Source: Acidobacteriaceae bacterium
GTDB lineage: Bacteria > Acidobacteriota > Terriglobia > Terriglobales > Acidobacteriaceae
Reading direction: 5' to 3'
Length of the DNA stretch: 8,150 nt
NCBI GenBank assembly: GCA_003140785.1
Contig: PLKY01000117.1
Coordinates: 1 to 8,150 of the forward strand
The notes under the pieces were generated by a model. The model saw nothing but the letters and a program-made list of their open reading frames with translations. It was not told where the DNA came from and ran no database searches. Positions 1 to 5,864 of this stretch are shown here, in pieces. Within the stretch, counting starts at the first letter, position 1. Every line of letters begins with the position of its first letter. The translations under genes were made by a program, and so were the position numbers.

Positions 1-23
1 ACTTGTCTCCGGCTGTACACCCG

Positions 24-41
24 GTGGGCCCGCAGGCCCGC
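24..41. other. GC-rich hairpin downstream of the small ORF
   Basis: Bases 24-30 can pair with 35-41 (seven pairs, one of them G-T) around the four-base loop CGCA. It lies about 30 bases past the stop of the minus-strand small ORF, where a transcript end would be expected. No T-run follows on either strand, so it does not qualify as a classical intrinsic terminator. It may only reflect local GC richness. Confidence 0.3.
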
Positions 42-52
42 AGTCCGCTAGA

Positions 53-72
53 CGCGCAGTCTCGCGCAGTCT
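53..72. repeat. 10-bp perfect tandem duplication
   Basis: The decamer CGCGCAGTCT occurs twice head to tail (53-62 and 63-72), directly against the stop codon of the minus-strand small ORF. The core CGCAG also occurs at 31-35 and 39-43. This looks like local slippage in non-coding DNA, and no function is claimed. Confidence 0.55.
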
Positions 73-219
73 TCAGTGGATCGTCTTCGACTTGCGCTGC
101 ATGGAATCCATGAGTAAATACTCGCCGAGGGTGTGCGGCGTGGTGAAGTAGGCTTTGCCCCGGCACATCTCCGAGACCTTGTGCACGAACTGCACCAGGC
201 TGTAGTCGTTGGTCAGCAT
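73..219 (-). CDS. small hypothetical protein, 48 aa, coupled to the SDR gene
   Basis: I do not recognise the family. The ORF encodes 48 residues with a mixed, protein-like composition (aromatic, charged and aliphatic residues, one Cys), starting MLTNDYSLVQFVHKV and ending QRKSKTIH, with no signal peptide or membrane segment. All but about four codons end in G or C, matching the surrounding real genes and supporting translation. The ATG at 219 lies one base after the TGA of the SDR gene (TGAGATG), the spacing expected for reinitiation; no separate Shine-Dalgarno sequence is visible. The frame can be opened further upstream to a TTG at 258, but that part overlaps the SDR 3' end and has poor third-position GC, so ATG 219 is preferred. 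It is probably cotranscribed with the SDR gene. It could instead be a remnant of a longer gene. Confidence 0.5.
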   Translation of the reverse strand: MLTNDYSLVQFVHKVSEMCRGKAYFTTPHTLGEYLLMDSMQRKSKTIH

Positions 220-220
220 C

Positions 221-1117
221 TCAGGCTTTGGAATAGTCCATGTTGTCGAGATCGGCAATCATCCCAGGCTGTGCTGTCGGATGCCATCCGAGGCGTTGCT
301 GCGTGAGTGCGCTTGAAGCAGGACCGTCCAAACCAGCGAACATTCCGAGCCAGCCAAAATGTTCGGCTGCCTCTTCGGGGGACTTGGAGACCACTGGCAC
401 CTTCAGGCCGCGGCCAATCGCTTCCGCGATGTCGCGGAGCGGCACGCCCTCTTCGGCGATCGCGTGATACCGTGCTCCCCTGTTGTCCTCCGCAGCGCCT
501 TTTTCCAGCGCCAGGCGGTAGAGGTGAGCAGCATCGAGCAGGTGTACAGCGGGCCAGCGGTTGAGACCGTCTCCGACATAGGCCGAGACACCTTTCTCGC
601 GAGCGATAGCGATCGCGTAGCTGACGAGACCTTGCTTGCGCGTGTCGTGGACCTGCGGCAAGCGCACCACCGAGGCGCGCACACCCTGCGCCGCGAGCGC
701 AAGGGCTGCGGGCTCTGAGAAGCGCGGAGTCATTGGAGGAGGCGTATCATCTTCGGTTGCGACACGGCCAGGCGCCAGCAGTGCGATCCCGGCGGTGACG
801 ACCAAGGGGCGGTCGGAGCCGGCGAGCGCGGCGCCGAGAGCCTCGATGGCGCGCTTGTCGATGGCGCAGTTGGCCTCGAATTTGGAGAAGTCGTGGATGA
901 AGCCGAGGTGAATCACTCCATCCGAGGCGGCTGCTGCCTTGCGCAGGCCTTCGAGGTCTTCGAGGTCGCCGCGATGCACCTGGGCACCGGCGGCGGTGAG
1001 AGATTTTGCGCCCGCATCGCTGCGAGCCAGTCCGAGGACCTGATGGCCCGTGTCGATGAGTTCCCGGACAAGGGCAGAACCGATGAAGCCTGTGGCTCCG
1101 GTTACGAAAACACGCAT
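221..1117 (-). CDS. SDR-family NAD(P)-dependent oxidoreductase (atypical/extended epimerase-like)
   Basis: The 298-residue protein begins with a Rossmann fold. The dinucleotide-binding motif TGATGFIG sits at residues 6-13 after strand MRVFV, followed by the second strand ending LGLARS (about 28-33) and an acidic GDLED at 50-54, as in NAD-dependent epimerases/dehydratases. Later blocks also fit this branch: SEPAALAL near 134-141, VRLPQVHD at 151-158, and VGDGLNRWPAVHLLDAAHLY at 181-200. The classical YxxxK catalytic pair is not evident where expected, so it belongs to an atypical SDR group and its substrate cannot be read from sequence. Such proteins are often annotated loosely as 3-beta-hydroxysteroid dehydrogenase or NAD-dependent epimerase. 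It is presumably cytoplasmic. ATG 1117 is supported by a good ribosome-binding site and by the fold starting at residue 2. It is divergent from an AraC-type regulator, its likely controller, and is followed by a coupled 48-codon ORF. Confidence 0.93.
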   Translation of the reverse strand: MRVFVTGATGFIGSALVRELIDTGHQVLGLARSDAGAKSLTAAGAQVHRGDLEDLEGLRKAAAASDGVIHLGFIHDFSKFEANCAIDKRAIEALGAALAGSDRPLVVTAGIALLAPGRVATEDDTPPPMTPRFSEPAALALAAQGVRASVVRLPQVHDTRKQGLVSYAIAIAREKGVSAYVGDGLNRWPAVHLLDAAHLYRLALEKGAAEDNRGARYHAIAEEGVPLRDIAEAIGRGLKVPVVSKSPEEAAEHFGWLGMFAGLDGPASSALTQQRLGWHPTAQPGMIADLDNMDYSKA

Positions 1118-1282
1118 GATGATTTCTCCTTTACTTCACTGCATGACCAAATTTCATGGCCGCATTCGATTTCCGGACCGCATGCGCAGGCCGGGTATCC
1201 TTAAGATGGGCGACCGGGAGATACGATCTATGTAGAGAGCCCGTATTATCTTCGCAATCGTCTGAATGCCGTGGAATAGCCT
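1118..1282. promoter_or_regulatory. divergent intergenic region between SDR and AraC-type regulator
   Basis: This 165-bp gap separates the two divergent start codons and must hold both promoters. A TATTAT at 1244-1249 is a possible -10 box for the plus-strand regulator, but no convincing -35 lies 16-18 bp upstream. No clear sigma-70 promoter was found toward the SDR gene. A perfect 8-bp palindrome CGCATGCG lies at 1179-1186, flanked by CCGG on each side (1173-1176 and 1191-1194), and could be part of an operator. Only the arrangement is well supported; the individual sites are guesses. Confidence 0.4.
1126..1131 (-). promoter_or_regulatory. ribosome-binding site of the SDR gene
   Basis: On the minus strand AAGGAG stands eight bases ahead of the ATG at 1117. 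This is the strongest Shine-Dalgarno sequence in the window and fixes the start of the oxidoreductase. Confidence 0.8.
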
Positions 1283-2276
1283 ATGGATCCGCTTTCCGAT
1301 GTGTTGTCGCTGCTGAAACCGCGCAGTTATTCGGCCGGTGGCTTCGATGTGGGTGGAGACTTGTCGATTCAGTTTCCACGGCATGAAGGCATCAAGTGCT
1401 ACGCGGTCGTTTCCGGCGAGTGTTGGCTGGCCGTCGACGGCGTTGCCGACGCGGTGCTTCTGAAGACGGGAGATTGCTTCCTGCTGCCGAGTGGACGGCC
1501 TTTCCGCCTTGCGAGCGACTTGAGCTTGACGCCGATTGACGCTCGTACGATTTTTGCGAACAAGCGGAATGGCAGCGTCCACTCGTTCAACGGGGGCGGG
1601 GACTGCTTTATTGCCGGCGGGCACTTTGCCTTTGCCGGCAGCCATGCCAGCATTCTGCTGGCAGTGCTGCCACCCATCGTGCATCTCCGGAAAGAATCGG
1701 ACAAGGCGGCGATGCGCTGGTCCCTGGAGCGGATGATGCGGGAGCTGCGCGAGCCGCAGCCGGGCGGATTTCTGGTGGCGCAACAGCCTCGCCTACCTGA
1801 TGCTGGTGCAGGCCCTGCGGCTGCATCTGGCGGAAGGGTTGAGAGGCGGCGTTGGGTGGCTCTTCGCGCTCGCGGATCAACAGATGAGTGTGGCGATCAC
1901 TTCGATGCACGACGATCCGGGGCATGGCTGGACGATACAGAAATTGGCGGAACGTGCGGGGATGTCGCGATCGACCTTTGCCTTGAAGTTCAAACAGACT
2001 GTCGGGGAGTCGCCCATGGAATATTTGACGCGCTGGCGCATGCTGCTGGCTGGGGACAAGGTGGCGAACTCGAGCGATCCCATTTCCGCGATTGCCCGAT
2101 CACTCGGCTATGAATCGGAAAGCGCCTTTAGCACCGCGTTCAAGCGAGTGATGGGCTGTTCGCCCCGGCAATATAGTCGTGGCCGGAACCCAGCTTCCTC
2201 TTCACCTGGCAAGGGGGATGCCGCCAGCGTCCATCAGGTCGAAGCTGCCAATCAACTCGAAGCCATCGCGGATTGA
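1283..2276 (+). pseudogene. AraC-family transcriptional regulator (Cupin_6 type), frameshifted
   Basis: Two overlapping frames together encode one regulator of about 330 residues, a normal length for the family. The first, from ATG 1283, gives a Cupin_6-like sensor domain: MDPLSDVLSLLKPRSY, then GIKCYAVVSGECWLAVDG and GDCFLLPSGRPFRLASDL, ending in LREPQPGGFLVAQQ near 1786. The second resumes as LAYLMLVQALRLHLAEG from about 1788 and carries the AraC DNA-binding domain: a first helix-turn-helix around WTIQKLAERAGMSRSTFALK and a second around ISAIARSLGYESESAF, followed by the typical SPRQYSR. Joining them needs one surplus base removed near 1781-1790 (or two restored). As written, the first frame runs out of homology and stops at 2113, so no product would have both domains. 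It is divergent from the SDR gene, which it would be expected to regulate; ligand unknown. The start has only a weak Shine-Dalgarno. It may be an intact gene with a sequencing error. Confidence 0.88.
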
Positions 2277-2386
2277 TATCGCGGTTGATATGCGCGGTTG
2301 GCCCACAGTGCTGGAATCCTGCGATCCGAGTGGCAGCGGCTGCGGGGGCGAAGCGCCGGGCATTCGGATTCTCTGGAGGTAGAAAT

Positions 2387-2430
2387 AAAACGGCCCGCCT
2401 CTCGCGTGGAGAATGCGGGCCTGTTTTGTT
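2387..2430. terminator. bidirectional intrinsic terminator between AraC gene and infB
   Basis: GGCCCGC at 2392-2398 pairs with GCGGGCC at 2415-2421. Inside this, 2400-2403 pairs with 2409-2412 around a five-base loop. The stem is preceded by AAAA (2387-2390) and followed by TGTTTTGTT (2422-2430), so both strands end in a T-rich tract. It lies 110 bp past the regulator stop and 12 bp past the infB stop, so it serves both convergent transcription units. The rest of 2277-2441 shows nothing else. Confidence 0.9.
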
Positions 2431-2441
2431 TCGGACGAAGG

Positions 2442-5400
2442 CTATGCTTTGGCTGAGGTAAGTTGGCCGAGGTCGGCGGCCATCTTCTCGGTGGAGAAGG
2501 CTTCGAGGATGTCGCCTTCTTTCAGGTCGCCGTAGTTGGCGATGCCGATACCGCACTCCATGCCGTTGGTGACTTCGCGGGCGTCGTCCTTGAAGCGTTT
2601 GAGCGAAGCGATTTTGCCTTTGTGGACCTGCTCGCCGCCGCGCGTCACTTTGATTTCCGCATCGCGACGGATTACGCCGTCTTGTACGCGGCAACCGGCG
2701 ATGGTGCCGACCTTGGGAATTCGGAAGACGGTGAGCACTTCGGCGCGGCCGAGATAGTTCTCCTTGAACGTGGGATCAAGCAGGCCCATCATGGCGAGGC
2801 GCATTTCATCCTGCAACTCGTAGATGATGGAGTGGAGGCGAATCTCGACGCTTTCCTGTTGCGCCAACTCGGCGGCCTTGCGCTCGGGGCGCACGTTGAA
2901 GCCGATGATGATGGCGTTGGAGGCGGCGGCCAGCAGGACGTCGCTCTCGTTGATGGATCCGACACCGGAGTGGAGCACCTTGACGCGCACCTTGTCGGTG
3001 GACATTTTGACAAGCGAGTCGGCCAGCACTTCAACGGAACCGGTGACGTCGCCTTTGATGATGAGCGGCAGGTCCTTGACGCCGGCTGTGCGAATCTGCT
3101 CCGCAAGGCCTTCGAGAGAGACACGGGAACTCTTGGCCAGTTGCGATTCGCGCTCCTTCATCTTGCGGTATTGCGCGATGCCCTTGGCCTTGTCGCGATC
3201 GGCAACGACGAGGAAGGTGTCGCCGGAGTCGGGCATGGATTCGAGACCGAGCACGGCGACTGGCGTGGAGGGACCGGCTTCTTCGAGGGCGCGTCCGCGA
3301 TCGTCGAACATTGCGCGGACTTTGCCGAAGGTGTTGCCGACGATGTAGCTGTCGTTGAGATGCAGTGTGCCGTCTTGCACGAGAACGGTGGCGACGGCGC
3401 CGCGGCCGCGATCGAGTTGCGCTTCGAGCACGGAGCCGACAGCTTTGCGAGTTGGTGTGGCCTTGGGCGCCTTGATGTCCGAGACCAGGCAGATCATTTC
3501 GAGGAGCAGATCGAGATTGATGCGCTTCTTCGCGGAGACTTCGACGAAGACCGTGCCTTCGCTGCCTGCGGCCCACTCTTCGGGGATCAGGCCTCGATCA
3601 GCGAGCTGCTTTTTGACGCGGTCGGGATTGGCTTCGGGTTTGTCGATTTTGTTGACGGCAACAATGATCGGCACGTCCGCGGCCTTGGCGTGATCGATGG
3701 CCTCGAGAGTCTGGGGCATGACGCCGTCGTCTGCAGCAACGACGATGACGACGATGTCGGTCACCTTGGCGCCGCGGGCGCGCATGCGCGTGAAGGCTTC
3801 GTGGCCGGGCGTATCGAGAAAGACGATTTCGCGGCCGGAGGCAGGCGAGCCTTCTTTTGTGAACTTAACCTTGTAGGCGCCGATGTGTTGGGTGATGCCG
3901 CCGGCTTCGCCTGCGGCTACGTCGGTTTCGCGGATGGCATCGAGCAGCGATGTCTTGCCGTGGTCGACGTGGCCCATGACCGTGACCACGGGGGCACGGG
4001 GAACCTCGAGCTCGTCGGAGTTGGGGGCTTCGAGCACTTCCTCGATCGCCTGATTGGCCAGCTCTTCTTCGTAGCTGATGACGGTGGCGGCCGCGCCGAA
4101 TTTGGCTGCAACGTCCTTCACCATTTCAGCGTCGAGCGATTGATTGACAGTGACGAAGACGCCGCGCATGAGCAGCATGGCGATCAGGTCCTTGGCACGG
4201 GTCTCGAGCTTTTCTGCCAGGTCCTTCACGCTGATGCCTTCGGTCACCGTAATTTCGCGGGTGATGGGCAGCGGTTCTGTACTGAATTGTGGCGCACCGC
4301 CGAAGCGTGGTGGCGGCACAAAGCCCTTCATCGGGCCTTCCTTCGTCTTGGGATATTGCTGGCGACCGCCGCGGCCCCTGGCATTGCTGGCTCGTTGCGC
4401 ACGTGGCGCTTCGCCTGGAGGCGGAGTTGTGCCGGGAGCGCCGCCGAATCCGGGCCGTGCGCCGCCAAAACCACCTGGGCGCGGAGGGCCGCCGAAGCCT
4501 GGACGTGCCCCGAAGCCTGGACGACCGCCTGGACCTCCGGGTCCGCCTGGCCCAGCGAAACCGCCAGGTGTGGTGCGCGTAGGATGCTTGGGGCGCGGAC
4601 CGCCGGGGAACTGGCCGGGCGCGCCTTGACCTTGCGGAGGACGCGGAGTGAAGCCGCCGGCATTAGCGGGGCCTCCAGCGGGCCGTCGATCGAAGATGGG
4701 CCTTCCGCGCTGAATTACGCCGGGCTGAGCGAATGATGCAGAGGGAGCGGGGGCTGCCGGAACTCCCAGCGGCGCCTTGTAGACCGGCCGCGGCCCGGTT
4801 TGCGGCATCACGACCCGTCGAATTGGTGGCGGGGCTACATCGGGAACTCGCGAAGCTACTGGTGCTGCGGCAACTGCTTCGGACGGCGTTGGAGCAGGTG
4901 TTTCGATGAATGAAGTTGGCGTATGAACTTTCTCAAGGGTTGGCGCGGAAGCGACGCTCGTTATTGGAGGCTCCGTCGAAACCGCGGCCGTGACAGAAGG
5001 TGAAGGAGCTGAAGCAGCCTCGACAGCAACCGCTGCCGGTGCTGTTGGCGCAGGTGGGGGCGTCTGCGGTTTGGCAGAGGGTGCGGGTTCTGCAATGTGC
5101 GCCTGTCCCTCACGAGCAGGGGATACGACGGGGGGCTTGACCACCACGGCGACGGGGGGCGGGACAACGGCTACGGCCGGACGCGCGGGGGCGACCACGG
5201 CAGGAGCCTTGGCGACAACCGGGCCGAGCGGAGGCTTGCTGGCAATGGCGCGTGTTGCGGGCGGGGTGGTAACAATGGGAGGCGCCTGCCTGACCGGCGG
5301 CATAATCTTTCTGGGTTCTGGGCGAGTGGGCGCTGGAGGCGCAGCCGCAGCGGGCGAGGCCGGCTTGGCCGGGATCGCCGGTGCGGCAACAGGAGCCGGC

Positions 5401-5726
5401 CGAGACGGCGTCGGGGGCCTTCTGGCAACGGCTTCGTCTTCCTGCTTCTTGGCCAGAATGGCTTTCATCACGTCGCCGGGCTTGGAGACGTGCGAGAGGT
5501 CAATCTTGGGTGCGACGGCCTGAGAGCTGCGCGAACTCGACCCGGAACCTGTGTGATTGCCGGCGCGCGCGGCAAATTGCCCGCGAACCTTCTCGGCTTC
5601 ATTCTCTTCGAGCGAGCTGGAGTGGGTCTTACCCGCTCCCAAGCCAAGCTCCGCCAATACGTCAAGAATCTGGCGGCTCTTGACTTCTAACTCTCGCGCG
5701 AGATCGTTGATTCGAACCTTGCTCAT
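2442..5726 (-). CDS. infB: translation initiation factor IF-2
   Basis: This GTPase delivers fMet-tRNA to the 30S P site and promotes subunit joining. From ATG 5726 it has 1094 residues, against about 890 in E. coli. Order of parts: an IF2_N domain at about 1-45 (SKVRINDLARELEVKSRQIL); a Pro/Ala/Val-rich linker at about 100-340; a Gly/Pro/Arg-rich stretch at about 388-432; a second IF2_N-like segment at about 490-547; the G domain with GHVDHGKT (585-592), switch I GGIT (609-612), DTPGHEAF (638-645), NKID (692-695) and SAK (731-733); domain II at about 760-850; domain III at about 870-975; and the C-terminal fMet-tRNA-binding domain at about 995-1094. All G motifs are intact. The frame opens further to a TTG at 5753, but MSKVRINDLA is the usual IF2 start and is preceded by the purine-rich AAAGAGG, though only three bases away. 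It follows nusA by 138 bp, with a terminator between, and ends at a bidirectional terminator. Confidence 0.98.
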   Translation of the reverse strand: MSKVRINDLARELEVKSRQILDVLAELGLGAGKTHSSSLEENEAEKVRGQFAARAGNHTGSGSSSRSSQAVAPKIDLSHVSKPGDVMKAILAKKQEDEAVARRPPTPSRPAPVAAPAIPAKPASPAAAAPPAPTRPEPRKIMPPVRQAPPIVTTPPATRAIASKPPLGPVVAKAPAVVAPARPAVAVVPPPVAVVVKPPVVSPAREGQAHIAEPAPSAKPQTPPPAPTAPAAVAVEAASAPSPSVTAAVSTEPPITSVASAPTLEKVHTPTSFIETPAPTPSEAVAAAPVASRVPDVAPPPIRRVVMPQTGPRPVYKAPLGVPAAPAPSASFAQPGVIQRGRPIFDRRPAGGPANAGGFTPRPPQGQGAPGQFPGGPRPKHPTRTTPGGFAGPGGPGGPGGRPGFGARPGFGGPPRPGGFGGARPGFGGAPGTTPPPGEAPRAQRASNARGRGGRQQYPKTKEGPMKGFVPPPRFGGAPQFSTEPLPITREITVTEGISVKDLAEKLETRAKDLIAMLLMRGVFVTVNQSLDAEMVKDVAAKFGAAATVISYEEELANQAIEEVLEAPNSDELEVPRAPVVTVMGHVDHGKTSLLDAIRETDVAAGEAGGITQHIGAYKVKFTKEGSPASGREIVFLDTPGHEAFTRMRARGAKVTDIVVIVVAADDGVMPQTLEAIDHAKAADVPIIVAVNKIDKPEANPDRVKKQLADRGLIPEEWAAGSEGTVFVEVSAKKRINLDLLLEMICLVSDIKAPKATPTRKAVGSVLEAQLDRGRGAVATVLVQDGTLHLNDSYIVGNTFGKVRAMFDDRGRALEEAGPSTPVAVLGLESMPDSGDTFLVVADRDKAKGIAQYRKMKERESQLAKSSRVSLEGLAEQIRTAGVKDLPLIIKGDVTGSVEVLADSLVKMSTDKVRVKVLHSGVGSINESDVLLAAASNAIIIGFNVRPERKAAELAQQESVEIRLHSIIYELQDEMRLAMMGLLDPTFKENYLGRAEVLTVFRIPKVGTIAGCRVQDGVIRRDAEIKVTRGGEQVHKGKIASLKRFKDDAREVTNGMECGIGIANYGDLKEGDILEAFSTEKMAADLGQLTSAKA
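4431..4565 (-). repeat. Gly/Pro-rich low-complexity repeat inside infB
   Basis: This stretch encodes about 45 residues of the IF2 linker, dominated by Gly, Pro, Arg and Phe, with recurring RPGFG-type units (RPGFGARPGFGG, then ARPGFGGAP) and a GPGGPGGPGG run. At DNA level CGAAGCCTGGACG occurs twice within about 20 bp. Such linkers are flexible and vary in length by repeat slippage between strains. The reading frame stays open throughout. Confidence 0.8.
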
Positions 5727-5864
5727 CCGCCTCTTTTCAGAAATGCTGCCCAAAGCCGTTAGTTGCTCATAGCTACCTCATGGCAGTGGCTTGTGCTTGA
5801 ACTTCCATTATCGCCTGAATCGCCTTGAAAAAAGCGGCGTATGTTACACGCCGACTTATTCGGC
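5727..5864 (-). promoter_or_regulatory. infB 5' leader between nusA and infB
   Basis: This 138-bp gap contains an intrinsic terminator (separate entry) and about 100 bp of leader up to the infB ATG. No ylxR or other gene fits here. Within the leader the minus strand has an 11-codon ORF, MEVQAQATAMR (5808-5773), and then ATG AGC AAC TAA (5770-5759), the latter repeating the first eight bases of infB (ATGAGCAA). A TAATGG at the start of the 11-codon ORF resembles a -10 box, but no matching -35 was found. If the terminator works, infB needs either readthrough or a promoter in this stretch. Confidence 0.45.
5828..5858 (-). terminator. intrinsic terminator/attenuator after nusA, ahead of infB
   Basis: Reading on the minus strand, CGGCGT (5853-5848) pairs with ACGCCG (5840-5835) around the seven-base loop GTAACAT. 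One C and then six T (5833-5828) follow. The hairpin starts about 11 bases after the nusA stop codon. A six-pair GC-rich stem with a U6 tail meets the usual criteria, though the stem is short and readthrough is likely. Its position within a normally cotranscribed cluster suggests that it lowers infB relative to nusA, and since NusA itself affects hairpin-dependent termination it could provide feedback. That role is an inference. Confidence 0.75.

Noticed and set aside
1154..1783. 209-codon minus-strand frame opposite the AraC-type gene
   Set aside because: It is antisense to the clearly recognisable cupin domain, has no conserved motif, and would span the divergent promoter region.
2463..4736. 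757-codon open frame on the plus strand, antisense to infB
   Set aside because: It mirrors the infB codons with third positions aligned, a known artefact of high-GC genes with strong codon bias. The translation has biased composition (Gly, Ala, Asp, Phe, Val, His runs), no recognisable domain and no ribosome-binding site.
4990..5690. Overlapping plus-strand frames rich in Gly/Ala or Arg/Gly opposite the infB linker
   Set aside because: They are complements of the Pro/Ala-rich linker and simply inherit its low complexity.
5727..5753. Extended infB start at TTG 5753
   Set aside because: The nine extra residues precede the usual MSKVRINDLA start and add no conserved sequence; ATG 5726 fits the family better.
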